A stretch of 64,000 bases of DNA from Okeanomitos corallinicola TIOX110 (GTDB lineage: Bacteria; Cyanobacteriota; Cyanobacteriia; Cyanobacteriales; Nostocaceae). The notes beneath the pieces are model-generated. The model did no database searches. It saw only the letters and a list, made by a program, of their open reading frames with translations, and was not told the origin of the DNA. The stretch lies in assembly GCF_038050375.1 (NCBI RefSeq), contig NZ_CP150886.1, forward strand, positions 682,001 to 746,000, in the 5' to 3' direction. A program made the translations under genes and the position numbers. How positions within the stretch are numbered: the first letter of the stretch is position 1; each line of letters opens with the position of its first letter. Below, in pieces: positions 41,870 to 50,774 of this stretch.

Positions 41870-43126
41870 TTAAATAATTATACCCTTGTGTTCAGTTTTT
41901 ACCCAGGGCGATCGCTCTCTTTGTAAACACATCTTTAAAGTCGTAATTATCATAATTGGAATCCAATGCACCATATAAAATGAACCTTGAATAGTTGCCC
42001 ATAATAATGACAATCCTCGTAAACCTTGAAATTGATAAAGTCCAGCGATAAAAGCAGTTGTTAAAATCAAACTTAGTAATGTTTGCAAAGGTAATAAAAC
42101 TGGATTTTGACTATAGAATAAAGTCCAAAATAAATCAGGAATTAAGCCAATTGGTAAAATAAATTGCAATAATAAAAATAATAATAAATCAATTTCTTTA
42201 AACAAGCCTAAAGTTAACATCTGAGGAAAATAATCAAGATAACGTTGATAACCACCTTCAGCCCAGCGACGACGTTGTAACCACAATTTTCTCCAACTTG
42301 TTACCCCTTCTTCCTGTATAATTGGAAAGGTTAAAAATTCAATTTCTGCCCCAACTAAATACAGTCTAAAACACAAATCTAAATCATCAGTGATAGTATC
42401 CTCATTCCAACCATGACACTTTTCTATAAACTCTCTCTTTACTAACATTCCATTACCCCTTAACTCTGACATTCCCCCGATAACTATCCGATGGGTTTGC
42501 AGGAAGCTATCACAGTTCATTTCCATCTGTTGACAGCGGGTTAAAAAATTAGTTCCAGCATTGTAAATAGACTTCCTCACCTGTACAGCACCAACTTTTT
42601 TATGCTGAAATAAAGGTAATGTTTTTCGCAGGAAATTAACAGGTAATTTTGCATCAGCATCACAGATTAAAATTATCTCTCCTTTCGTTAAGGGAAATAC
42701 AGCATTTAAAGCTCCAGATTTGCCACCTTTTGATTCTCTTTTATAAACTTGTAAATGAGGAAAATCAGTTTTTAATTGTTGCAAAACCTGATCAGTTTCA
42801 TCAATACTACCATCATCAATTACCCAAATATCTAAATATTCAATTGGGTAATCCAATTTAAAAATACTATCAACTATATCTGGTAAAACTGCACTTTCAT
42901 TTTTAGCTGGAACTAAAATTGATACTGTGGGTAAATAACTATCATCTTCAATTAAATAACTTTTTGGTTTAGCTATTAACATTCTCACTGCTTGCACAGT
43001 TAAGACAATAGTTAAAACTACCATAAACCATCTAGTTTTAGGGAATAAATGCAGTAAACTAACACCACACCAGACTAATAAAACTACAATAGTTGCTTTA
43101 ACTCTGCGATATTTATTAACGTTCAT
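41870..43126 (-). CDS. Family 2 membrane glycosyltransferase
   Basis: 418 residues from the ATG at 43126, which has TAGGA just upstream; a GTG at 43159 would add 11 residues. N-terminal membrane segments precede a GT2 catalytic domain: VSILVPAKNESAVLPDIV, IDDGSIDET (nucleotide binding), ICDADAKLP (DxD) and the acceptor/processivity motif LQRRRWAEGGYQR. C-terminal membrane segments follow. It resembles processive beta-glycan synthases or GT2 enzymes acting on lipid acceptors. It is the middle gene of an operon with the NTF2-like and amidohydrolase genes. Confidence 0.87.
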   Translation of the reverse strand: MNVNKYRRVKATIVVLLVWCGVSLLHLFPKTRWFMVVLTIVLTVQAVRMLIAKPKSYLIEDDSYLPTVSILVPAKNESAVLPDIVDSIFKLDYPIEYLDIWVIDDGSIDETDQVLQQLKTDFPHLQVYKRESKGGKSGALNAVFPLTKGEIILICDADAKLPVNFLRKTLPLFQHKKVGAVQVRKSIYNAGTNFLTRCQQMEMNCDSFLQTHRIVIGGMSELRGNGMLVKREFIEKCHGWNEDTITDDLDLCFRLYLVGAEIEFLTFPIIQEEGVTSWRKLWLQRRRWAEGGYQRYLDYFPQMLTLGLFKEIDLLLFLLLQFILPIGLIPDLFWTLFYSQNPVLLPLQTLLSLILTTAFIAGLYQFQGLRGLSLLWATIQGSFYMVHWIPIMIITTLKMCLQRERSPWVKTEHKGIII

Positions 43127-43167
43127 ATTCCTATTAGGCTGATGGGTATTTATTTCCACTTGATTTA

Positions 43168-43809
43168 CTATGTCCTTTGGCTGCGTGGTCTAGTTCTACG
43201 ACGTAATAATAACATGATCAAAGTCCCTAACATAAAACCTGCTATCCCTGCACCAATAGCAATCATTTTACCTACCTGTTGAGCAGCTTTCAAAACAGGA
43301 TTATCTAAAAGATTTGAAGAAAAATGTAAAGATTGAATTACCCATTTATCCGGCAATTTTTGTAAAACCGCCGTCCAGCGTACACCCATATCTGCTGATT
43401 TACCATCTTTAAATGAGAAAGTAGTTATTGCTTCTCCTGTGGCTACATCTATTTCTGGGGTGAGAAATGTTCTTAACGTATCTCCCTTAAATTTCATTTT
43501 AATATCTTCAATTGTATTAGAAAATTGTTGATTCCAATACGTTTCAAATTCAGGAACTTTATGAAAAACTTGATTATCAACAGTTGTAATTGTAAAATCT
43601 GGATGTAAATAAGGCTGAACTTTGGTAAAATCACGAGTGTTGAGGGATTCTAAAGCAATATCTCTGGTTCTAATAATAGATTTTAAATCCTCTGGTGATA
43701 CATCAGCAGCTAGAGCATTTTGGGGGACATTCCAAATTACGAACACTAACAACACACTCAATAGTATTTGAGTAAATTTGTAGATGCTTTTCCATTTCTG
43801 GTTAATCAT
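43168..43809 (-). CDS. Membrane-anchored NTF2/SnoaL-like protein
   Basis: 213 residues. A signal-type hydrophobic N-terminus (FTQILLSVLLVFVIWNVPQNALA) is followed by an NTF2-like domain (ESLNTRDFTKVQPYLHPDFTI, VFHKVPEFETYWNQQF, WTAVLQKLPDKWVIQSLHF), then a C-terminal membrane helix (IAIGAGIAGFMLGTLIMLLL) and an Arg-rich tail. The catalytic domain thus faces the periplasm or lumen. It heads the operon with GT2 and amidohydrolase and is divergent from the carotenoid oxygenase. Confidence 0.78.
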   Translation of the reverse strand: MINQKWKSIYKFTQILLSVLLVFVIWNVPQNALAADVSPEDLKSIIRTRDIALESLNTRDFTKVQPYLHPDFTITTVDNQVFHKVPEFETYWNQQFSNTIEDIKMKFKGDTLRTFLTPEIDVATGEAITTFSFKDGKSADMGVRWTAVLQKLPDKWVIQSLHFSSNLLDNPVLKAAQQVGKMIAIGAGIAGFMLGTLIMLLLRRRTRPRSQRT

Positions 43810-43992
43810 ATAAAAACCTTGATTCGTATTTTTTATTAGAATAGCTGAATTTTGATGATTTTTGTTAAAATCAATATGTTTTGCATTTTTTATAATCTGT
43901 GTCTAAATTAAATCGTCGTCAAAATCTCTGTTTGCAGTTAGGATGTCCATATTCAGAGAAATTAATTACTTGATAAAATCTACTTGACAATC

Positions 43993-45426
43993 ATGCAAAC
44001 AATTAATCAAAACTCCACCAAAAAAGCCTGGTCACAAGCCATATCCCAACCAGCAACCGAATTTCCTCCCACTCCATTACCAATAATTACAGGTAAAATC
44101 CCCGCTGGTTTACGAGGTACAATTTACCGCAATGGTGCAGCCAGACTAGAACGGGGTAATATGCGGGTTGGTCATTGGTTTGATGGAGATGGGGCAATTT
44201 TAGCCGTTCATTTTACTGATGCAGGTGCTACCGGCGTTTATCGCTATGTACAAACTGCTGGTTATCAAAAAGAAACAAAAGCAGGTAAATTCCTCTATGG
44301 AAATTATGGCATGACAGCACCTGGCCCAATTTGGAATCAATGGCAAAAACCCGTTAAAAATTCTGCAAATACTTCCGTTTTAGCATTACCTGATCAACTT
44401 TTGGCACTCTGGGAAGGTAATAATCCTTATGCTTTAGATTTGCAAACTTTAGAAACTAAAGGTTTAAATAATTTAGGTGCTTTACCTAAAGGACAACCCT
44501 ATTCTGCACATCCTAAAATTGATGATCAAACTGGTGAAATTTTCAATTTTGGTGTCAGTCCTGGACCTAATGCCATACTGCATATTTATAAAAGTAATTT
44601 AACTGGCAAAATTATTAAACAGGAAAAATTTACTTTAAAAGGTTTTCCATTCATCCATGATTTTGTGTTAGCAGGACAATATTTAGTATTTTTTGCCCCT
44701 GCTGTGTATTTGAATATTTGGCCTGTTCTGTTTGGAGTTAATACTTACAGTAATTGTTTAACTTGGCAACCCGATAAAGGCACAGAAATTTTAGTTTTTG
44801 ACCGAGAAACTTTGTCTTTGGTTAGTCGGGGAATCACAGAACCTTGGTTTCAATGGCATTTTAGTAATGCTTATGTTGATGATAGGGGAACAGTAATTAT
44901 TGATTTTGCCAAATATGCTGATTTTCAAACTAATGAATTTTTACGAGAAGTAGCCAGCGCTGAAACTCAAACAGTTGCTAAAACAACTTTTACACGATTA
45001 CAAATTAACCCCAAAAACGGCAAAGTTACAGGTACAGAAATCCTCATAAATAGAACTTGTGAATTTCCTTCTGTTCCCGCTGCCAATGTGGGTAAATTTT
45101 CCAAATATAGCTATATGTCTATTTATAAGGAAGAAACAGATATGCAAGGAGAAATTTTAAATAATATCGCTTGTTTTAACCATGAAACCGCAACTTTAAC
45201 AGAAGCAAATTTAGGTGAAAACCTCTATCCTTCTGAACCTATTCATGTTCAAGATCCCGAAAATTCTGAGCAAGGTTGGATTTTAACTGTGGTTTATGAT
45301 GGAAATACTAATAATAGCGAAGTTTGGATCTTTGATAGTCAACGCTTACAAGCAGAACCCATTTGTAAACTCGCTTTACCCAGTGTAATTCCCCATAGTT
45401 TTCACGGAACTTGGAAAAACAGTTAA
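43993..45426 (+). CDS. Carotenoid cleavage oxygenase (apocarotenoid oxygenase-like)
   Basis: 477 residues from the ATG at 43993; a TTG at 43984 would add three. The four iron-ligand histidines appear in SAHPKID, FIHDFVL, WHFSNAY and SFHGTW, as in the RPE65/ACO/CCD family. The start PTPLPIITGKIPAGLRGTIY and RVGHWFDGDGAILAV are family hallmarks. The enzyme splits carotenoids or apocarotenoids to aldehydes such as retinal. It is divergent from the NTF2-GT2-amidohydrolase operon and upstream of an acyltransferase on the same strand. Confidence 0.92.
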   Translation: MQTINQNSTKKAWSQAISQPATEFPPTPLPIITGKIPAGLRGTIYRNGAARLERGNMRVGHWFDGDGAILAVHFTDAGATGVYRYVQTAGYQKETKAGKFLYGNYGMTAPGPIWNQWQKPVKNSANTSVLALPDQLLALWEGNNPYALDLQTLETKGLNNLGALPKGQPYSAHPKIDDQTGEIFNFGVSPGPNAILHIYKSNLTGKIIKQEKFTLKGFPFIHDFVLAGQYLVFFAPAVYLNIWPVLFGVNTYSNCLTWQPDKGTEILVFDRETLSLVSRGITEPWFQWHFSNAYVDDRGTVIIDFAKYADFQTNEFLREVASAETQTVAKTTFTRLQINPKNGKVTGTEILINRTCEFPSVPAANVGKFSKYSYMSIYKEETDMQGEILNNIACFNHETATLTEANLGENLYPSEPIHVQDPENSEQGWILTVVYDGNTNNSEVWIFDSQRLQAEPICKLALPSVIPHSFHGTWKNS

Positions 45427-45450
45427 CAGTTATGGCAAAAATTTACTTTT

Positions 45451-45478
45451 CTGTCACCTGTCACCTGTCATCTGTCAC
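45451..45478. repeat. Heptameric short tandem repeat, CTGTCAC x4
   Basis: Four units (one CTGTCAT) lie between the carotenoid oxygenase and acyltransferase genes; the complement is GTGACAG. Confidence 0.85.
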
Positions 45479-45529
45479 CTACCTTTAAAATAGTTTAGGA
45501 TTCTTAATATATCCTGATACATAAATTCA

Positions 45530-46381
45530 ATGTTACAACTACAACATACCCAAAACACAAAACCAGGTTGGTCTTTGGATCAGCGAGATCCAGAATTTAT
45601 CGAAAACCTCATGCCTCTCTTGGGTATTTTATATAACTTCTACTTCCGTGTAGAAACCAGTGGTTGGGAAAATATCCCAGAGGGGAAAATTCTGTGTGTC
45701 GGTTCTCACAATGGCGGTTTAGCATCCCCGGATACATCTATGATGCTGTACGACTGGTTTCGCCGGTTTGGGACACAACGACCAATTTATGGTTTAATGC
45801 ACCCCAAAGTGTGGGAAGTTTTTCCCCCAGTGGCAGAAATGGCAATGAAAGGTGGTGCGGTAATAGCTCATCCGAAAATGGCTTATGCGGCTTTTCGTGC
45901 CGGTGCGAGTGTTTTGGTTTATCCCGGTGGTGCGGAAGATGTATTTAGACCTCACCAACTGCGGGACAAAATCTATTTTGCTGAACGTCGCGGTTTTATC
46001 AAGTTAGCGCTACGGGAAAATGTCCCCATTGTGCCGGCTATTTCCTGGGGAGCGCATGATACTTTAATTGTTCTGGCTGATTTATATAAAACAGTGCAGC
46101 AACTCCATAAAATGGGTATGCCTTGGTTGTTTGGTGTTGATCCGTTAGTGTTTCCTATTTACTTAGGTTTACCTTGGGGTTTAGCTGTCGGACCATTGCC
46201 AAATATTCCCTTACCAGCGCGTATCCATACCAGAGTTTGTCCACCGATTATTTTTGAACGTTATGGAAAAGAAGCTGCCAGCGATCGCAATTATGTAGAT
46301 GAATGTTATGAATTAGTCAGAACTAAAATGCAGCAAGAATTAGATAATTTAATTATCAAGGTGACAGTAAATAACCAATGA
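45530..46381 (+). CDS. Lysophospholipid/diacylglycerol-type acyltransferase (PlsC-like)
   Basis: 283 residues. The catalytic region reads VGSHNGGLASPDTSMML, an HxxxxxxxD variant of the HX4D box, with VYPGGAEDVFRPHQ and GFIKLALRENVPIVPAISWGAH following as in DGAT2/LPLAT-type acyltransferases. Near the C-terminus WGLAVGPLPNIPLPA contributes the acceptor site. It transfers acyl chains to a hydroxyl acceptor. It follows the carotenoid oxygenase by 100 bp on the same strand, separated by a heptad array, so co-transcription is possible. The acceptor is unknown. Confidence 0.85.
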   Translation: MLQLQHTQNTKPGWSLDQRDPEFIENLMPLLGILYNFYFRVETSGWENIPEGKILCVGSHNGGLASPDTSMMLYDWFRRFGTQRPIYGLMHPKVWEVFPPVAEMAMKGGAVIAHPKMAYAAFRAGASVLVYPGGAEDVFRPHQLRDKIYFAERRGFIKLALRENVPIVPAISWGAHDTLIVLADLYKTVQQLHKMGMPWLFGVDPLVFPIYLGLPWGLAVGPLPNIPLPARIHTRVCPPIIFERYGKEAASDRNYVDECYELVRTKMQQELDNLIIKVTVNNQ

Positions 46382-46385
46382 CTAA

Positions 46386-46994
46386 TTACCCAATAGGATA
46401 ATTTCCAGGGTTAACTGCATGAATAAATTCACTACCAGAATGTGGCCTACCTCGTTTATATGCTGCTTCTTCTGGTTTTCCCCAGCCCATTTGTAAAATT
46501 AATTCTAAAAAATTGGAGTTTTCCCACTTTAAAAAACTTGCCCATTCTGTCCTGTGGGCAATTCTTTCTACATCTAAAGTATTAATTTTTTCGTGTAATC
46601 TACCATTACTGACACTTAAATATAAATCCATCTCTGCTGTAATTCCATCCCAAAATTCTAGCATGGATTGTTTGGCAGCTGTTAATATTTCTAAATCCTG
46701 ATCTAAAGCTATTAGATGTGAGTCTACTTCTGGATAGTTCAAAGTTTTACCTTTAACAGTTAAATCTTTCCAGACAATTCCTGAAACTTGATTTTGGCGT
46801 TGATATTCATGAATAGAAGCTTTAAAATCTTGATAGGCTGTAAATTTTTGTAGCCCTTCTGTTGTAATCAACTGGTCTATAACAGGGTTTCCAGAAACTG
46901 CTACATCTAATTTTAGGCGCTTTCCTTTTAGGCAAGCTTGCCGTTCTGCTGCTACAATCTCTATCAGTTCTTGAGTATTATAAACTTTGTTCAT
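46386..46994 (-). CDS. Conserved cyanobacterial protein of unknown function
   Basis: 202 residues, mostly helical with several charged segments (LIEIVAAERQACLKGKRLKL, ESDLDQDLEI-type acid stretch, RIAHRTEWASFLKWENSN). No membrane segment or catalytic motif is seen and I do not recognise a named family. It is convergent with the acyltransferase gene, whose stop is 4 bp away. A TCATTAGTTATTAG-type repeat lies just upstream of its start. Confidence 0.5.
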   Translation of the reverse strand: MNKVYNTQELIEIVAAERQACLKGKRLKLDVAVSGNPVIDQLITTEGLQKFTAYQDFKASIHEYQRQNQVSGIVWKDLTVKGKTLNYPEVDSHLIALDQDLEILTAAKQSMLEFWDGITAEMDLYLSVSNGRLHEKINTLDVERIAHRTEWASFLKWENSNFLELILQMGWGKPEEAAYKRGRPHSGSEFIHAVNPGNYPIG

Positions 46995-47143
46995 TAGTCA
47001 TTAGTTACTTAGTCATTAGTTATTAGCCATTTGTGATTTAACTATTATCTCTTGACTGCAATAGAAATGTAGTATCAGATTAAACGAAATATATTAACTC
47101 CAAATATAGCAATTCTATTTAATTTGTAAACTGTAAGGATTTC

Positions 47144-47176
47144 AGATCCCTGACTTCTTAGAGAAGTTCGGGATCT
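47144..47176. repeat. Dispersed palindrome (AGATCCCTGACTTCTTAGAG... type)
   Basis: AGATCCCTGACTTCT and AGAAGTTCGGGATCT form a long hairpin with a short loop. It belongs to the same family as 23626-23654, 36879-36895 and 49527-49559. Confidence 0.85.
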
Positions 47177-47210
47177 ATGTGTTCATAAATGATTTGATAG
47201 CTGCTATCTA

Positions 47211-47430
47211 GGCTTTGCTGAATAAATATGAAAGCATTACAGGTAAAGCATTTGAGCATTTGAGCTTATTTTAAGTTGAAAAAGTGCCACCTTTGATGAG
47301 GTGAAAACTGAAAAACCTTGCATTTAATTCCTGCTGAAAGGAAAAATCGTTCTCATCCAACTCTTGAAACTGTCACCTGTCACCTGTCACCTGTCACCTG
47401 TCTTCACGACAACACTTATTCAGCAAACCC
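47211..47430. mobile_element. MITE-like element, 220 bp, with TIRs and 6-bp target duplication
   Basis: Ends are GGCTTTGCTGAATAAAT (left) and ACTTATTCAGCAAACCC (right), which are inverted repeats at 15 of 17 positions. Each side is flanked by TATCTA (47205-47210 and 47431-47436), a 6-bp direct repeat as made by transposition. The inside has no transposase frame and carries a 4-unit CTGTCAC heptad array at 47370-47397. The end sequence GGGTTTGCTGAATAA resembles ends of IS elements, so it could be mobilised by a transposase encoded elsewhere. Confidence 0.8.
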
Positions 47431-47433
47431 TAT

Positions 47434-48024
47434 CTATTGACTCAGTTCACTGCTATATTCGTTAAATGAGCGTTGTTTGAATTCAATTGATTCATCACGA
47501 GGTAATAAATTAAACACACCTCTAAATTTATCATCTATTTCTTCAAAGGGTACTTGACCGGTTTTATTTAAGATGACTTTACCCGCATCATCGAACAATA
47601 CTACTTGTGGGACTTTCCCTGAATAGTAATATCCCGGTTCGGTGGGATCGTATTTTTCCTGAGAGGGAATAGTATCAACACTAACAGGAATAATTTCTAC
47701 AGCCCGTCCATAGTATGCTTGTGTTTGGGAAATAAAGACCGCATACTGTTTACAATCGCTGCTATCATCCACATAAAAAGCCAACATTGCGGGTTTCTTT
47801 GCTGCTAAAGTCTTTGCAAGGCTTTGTCTAGGGGGTACGAGCGAACCATTACCCGCAAAAACCACGAAAATATTCCCCTCATATCTGTCATCTTTCATAC
47901 CTGCAAAAGCTGGTTGTACACCTATAATTAATAGGCAAAGCAGCAATAATAGGCATTTTGACAGCAACTGTCGCCAGTTAGTAATTATTTTAGTTTGTAA
48001 AAACAGCCACTTTATGATACTCAT
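47434..48024 (-). CDS. Thioredoxin-fold thylakoid protein, photosystem I accumulation factor type
   Basis: 196 residues from the ATG at 48024. A membrane or signal helix (LLLLCLLIIGVQPAFAGM) precedes a thioredoxin-like domain: PAMLAFYVDDSSDCKQYAVF, AVEIIPVSVDTIPSQEKYDP and VPQVVLFDDAGKVI. The usual CxxC is absent; there is a single Cys in SSDCK, so disulfide exchange is unlikely. The sequence matches what I recall as the cyanobacterial thylakoid photosystem I accumulation factor family. The start lies about 150 bp from the divergent murT gene. Name confidence is moderate. Confidence 0.65.
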   Translation of the reverse strand: MSIIKWLFLQTKIITNWRQLLSKCLLLLLCLLIIGVQPAFAGMKDDRYEGNIFVVFAGNGSLVPPRQSLAKTLAAKKPAMLAFYVDDSSDCKQYAVFISQTQAYYGRAVEIIPVSVDTIPSQEKYDPTEPGYYYSGKVPQVVLFDDAGKVILNKTGQVPFEEIDDKFRGVFNLLPRDESIEFKQRSFNEYSSELSQ

Positions 48025-48175
48025 CAACAGAAACCTTATTTAACACTTTTGCCTAGATATATAATTACATCTGGCTGCTGTTTTGTAATTCAAAATTTTT
48101 GATGACTGGTATTTTTCCCGAATATTAGCTACACTGGCAAGATTAAATTGTAATTACTATTAGTTAACAACTGCT

Positions 48176-49513
48176 GTGGGTAAGAAAATACAACTTATTG
48201 ATAGAGTCAGACTGGGTTTAGCGGTGTCTATTGCTAAAAGTGTAACATTTCTAGTGCGATCGCTTCGTCTTGGTGCTGCTAGTGTGTTACCCGGATCTCT
48301 TGCACGACGCATTGAACCCAAACTTTTACAGTTATTGAGTCAGCAAGTAAAAAACGGGGTAATTTTAATTGCTGGTACTAATGGCAAAACTACCACGGCT
48401 TTGTTACTATGCACCATTTTAGAACACAAAGGTTACAAAATCGCTCATAATTCCACTGGTGCAAATTTAGAAAATGGTTTAGCAACGGCTTTAATTGAAA
48501 ATACCAGTTTATTAGGTTCTTTAGATGTTGACTATGCCATTTTAGAAGTTGATGAAAACATTGTCCCCAGAGTTTTAAAACCTCTCCAACCAAGAATTAT
48601 TCTCTGTCTAAATTTATTCCGTGATCAATTAGATAGATACGGTGAAGTTGATACAATTAGTAAGCGTTGGACTAATGTGATTGCGACTTTACCCGATGAA
48701 ACTGTAATTATTCCCAATGCTGATGATCCGACTTTATCTTATTTAGGACAACAGTTACATCAAAAAGTTTTATTTTTTGGATTAAATGAACCAGAAAATT
48801 ATTTAGAAGCTATTCCCCATGCAGTAGATTCTATTTATTGTCCTCGCTGTGGACATTCTTTAGATTATCAAGGGGTTTATCTTTCTCATTTAGGAGATTT
48901 CACTTGTCCTAGTTGTGGTTTTAGTAAGAGTAAACCCAGTTTAGAAAGTGGAAAATGGTCACAAATTCTTGTCGGTTTATATAATAAGTATAATACCTTA
49001 GCTGCTGCTACTGCTGCCAAAGAACTAGGAGTTGATGAAATTATAATTAGGGAAACTATTAATAATTTTCAAGCCGCTTTTGGACGTGCAGAAGATTTAG
49101 TTATAGATGGTAAAAAGGTGAGGATTTTATTATCTAAAAACCCAGTGGGAACGAATGAAACTATTAGAGTAGTTACTCAAAGTCAGGATAAAACTACGTT
49201 GTTGGTTTTAAATGATCGGACACCTGATGGAACTGATGTATCTTGGATTTGGGATGTAGACACAGAGAAATTAGTAGAACGAGGTGGAACATTAATTGTC
49301 AGTGGCGATCGCGTCTATGATCTGGCGTTAAGATTGCGTTATAGTCAACCTTGTTTAGCAAGTAAGATCAATTTAATTGTCGAAGAAGATTTAAAGAAAG
49401 CTATTCACACGGCTTTGCAACATACACCAACAAATGAAACCTTACACATTCTTCCCACCTATTCGGCCATGTTAGAAGTTAGGGAAGTTTTAACAGGGAG
49501 GAAAATTCTTTAA
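48176..49513 (+). CDS. Mur ligase family protein MurT-like (lipid II isoglutaminyl synthase subunit)
   Basis: 445 residues starting at GTG 48176. The Mur-ligase ATP loop is LIAGTNGKTTTALLLC at about 64-79. A four-cysteine zinc ribbon (CPRCGH and CPSCG, about residues 222-246) and the C-terminal DUF1727 region (RILLSKNPVGTNETIRVV, LLVLNDRTPDGTDVSWIWD) are diagnostic for MurT. MurT with the glutaminase GatD amidates D-Glu of peptidoglycan lipid II. GatD is not next to it here: downstream is an opposite-strand unknown gene. Substrate in cyanobacteria is unproven. Confidence 0.85.
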   Translation: MGKKIQLIDRVRLGLAVSIAKSVTFLVRSLRLGAASVLPGSLARRIEPKLLQLLSQQVKNGVILIAGTNGKTTTALLLCTILEHKGYKIAHNSTGANLENGLATALIENTSLLGSLDVDYAILEVDENIVPRVLKPLQPRIILCLNLFRDQLDRYGEVDTISKRWTNVIATLPDETVIIPNADDPTLSYLGQQLHQKVLFFGLNEPENYLEAIPHAVDSIYCPRCGHSLDYQGVYLSHLGDFTCPSCGFSKSKPSLESGKWSQILVGLYNKYNTLAAATAAKELGVDEIIIRETINNFQAAFGRAEDLVIDGKKVRILLSKNPVGTNETIRVVTQSQDKTTLLVLNDRTPDGTDVSWIWDVDTEKLVERGGTLIVSGDRVYDLALRLRYSQPCLASKINLIVEEDLKKAIHTALQHTPTNETLHILPTYSAMLEVREVLTGRKIL

Positions 49514-49526
49514 GATTGAAAGATTT

Positions 49527-49559
49527 AGATCCCCTAATTATTAAAGAAGTCGGGGATAT
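49527..49559. repeat. Dispersed palindrome (AGATCCCC...GGGGATAT)
   Basis: AGATCCCCTAATTATTAAAG and AAGTCGGGGATAT can form a hairpin 14 bp after the murT-like stop. It is a variant of the GATCCCCGACTTCT family and may terminate transcription. Confidence 0.7.
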
Positions 49560-49638
49560 GACACAACTATCTAACAAGTGTTAAACTAAAAGTAAACATT
49601 TAATTATTCCAAAATGGGGGGATCTGGGTACAGGAAAT

Positions 49639-50418
49639 TTACACTAAATAACTGGTATTAGGAACAATGGGAAAGAAAGCATACTCATACCAAGCTGTCC
49701 AAATAAAACTTCTAATCCAACGTTGATATTTTGATGAAGATATTTGATAATTAAATTCTCCCTCTGAGATATCAATAGAAGATAAATGGGAATTACAACC
49801 GCAACCATGATGATAAGTAAAACCGTATTTAGAAGCAATACTTTGGATTTTCATTTGTATAGCAAAAACCTTACCTGCGTGTAAAATGGCATCCCAGGAA
49901 CGTTTGTGTTCAATATCTCTTTGATCAAATCTTAAAGCTCTTTCTTCAAATACGTGATCTCTATAAATTGGTGCTAAATGCACATGATAAAAACTAGCAG
50001 GTAATTGATATCCAAATTCGTTAAATAGGTCAATTCCAATTAAAGCAACTTTCACCTCATTACTGGATTCTAATCCTTTTGCTTGAGCATCTTTTAAAAT
50101 TTGCTCAAATTTAGGATATTGAGTGATTAAAAAATCACGTCCATAAAATTCTAAAGTTTCATCAGCTAACTGTCCGAATAGCTGAGAAAAGGCAGATTTT
50201 AAATGACCTAACTCTGGACGTTCATTAAATAAGTCTACATCCCCATTGGCTAGTTTATATTGAAATAACTGCGCCATTTCTACATAAACTTCTGGATTTT
50301 TAAAACCCACATTTGCTTTTCCTCCGGCGATATCTTGCCAAATCGAAGGTAACTGAGAAATGGAAACCGCATTTTCACCAGCAATTACTTGAAAGTTGGG
50401 GAATTCAATGAGTTGCAT
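49639..50418 (-). CDS. Conserved protein of unknown function
   Basis: 259 residues from the ATG at 50418 (MQLIEFPNFQVIAGENAVSI). No membrane segments. Features are a His/Cys-rich patch FTYHHGCGCNSHLSS, possibly metal-binding, and the conserved-looking FYHVHLAPIYRDHVFEERAL. No family is recognised. It lies downstream of the NifJ remnant and is convergent with the murT-like gene. Role unknown. Confidence 0.5.
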   Translation of the reverse strand: MQLIEFPNFQVIAGENAVSISQLPSIWQDIAGGKANVGFKNPEVYVEMAQLFQYKLANGDVDLFNERPELGHLKSAFSQLFGQLADETLEFYGRDFLITQYPKFEQILKDAQAKGLESSNEVKVALIGIDLFNEFGYQLPASFYHVHLAPIYRDHVFEERALRFDQRDIEHKRSWDAILHAGKVFAIQMKIQSIASKYGFTYHHGCGCNSHLSSIDISEGEFNYQISSSKYQRWIRSFIWTAWYEYAFFPIVPNTSYLV

Positions 50419-50611
50419 AAACAAAAATAAATCCTATATTTTCATTATATTTTAGGGTTTTAGCACTGCCAAATCCCTACAGATTCATAAATCATAACAC
50501 TTAATTTTCTCCTACATAAATTCCTAAAGCACGGGCAGTTTTAACTAAATCAGATTGAGGTTCAACCAAGAAAGGACTTTGGTATAAAACGTCTGGAACT
50601 GAACAAAGCAT

Positions 50612-50712
50612 AACTGATTAACTGTTTCTCTAGCTTGGAAGAATACATCGGGGTTTTGGGCTGTTCCTCTTAATACTGATTGATCGGCAGTTAATGCCCG
50701 TAAACGATGATT
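50612..50712 (-). pseudogene. Remnant of pyruvate:ferredoxin (flavodoxin) oxidoreductase
   Basis: Read on the minus strand, this encodes NHRLRALTADQSVL then LRGTAQNPDVFFQARE, which matches the conserved core of NifJ/PFOR. Only about 34 residues remain. Just downstream a 36-codon ATG frame (50501-50611) reads MLCSVPDVLYQSPFLVEPQS and ends GIYVGEN; I cannot place it, and it may be part of another broken gene. The surrounding 413 bp (50419-50831) hold no complete gene. Confidence 0.72.
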
Positions 50713-50774
50713 TATTACTAATTATTAATATTTTATACAGCATTTAATCATCAAAAATCCTTGAATTTATTAAA

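Larger units (their letters stand above)
46995..47433. other. Repeat-rich intergenic region
   Basis: 439 bp without a gene. It holds, left to right, GTCATTA-type heptad repeats (46994-47030), a GATCCCTGACTTCTT palindrome (47144-47176), and a MITE-like element (47211-47430) with an internal CTGTCAC array. Promoter signals for the unknown gene at 46386-46994 must lie in its left part. Confidence 0.7.

Noticed and set aside
47041-47433. Possible small RNA or coding gene in the repeat-rich spacer
   Set aside because: The content is explained by a palindrome, a MITE-like element and a heptad array.
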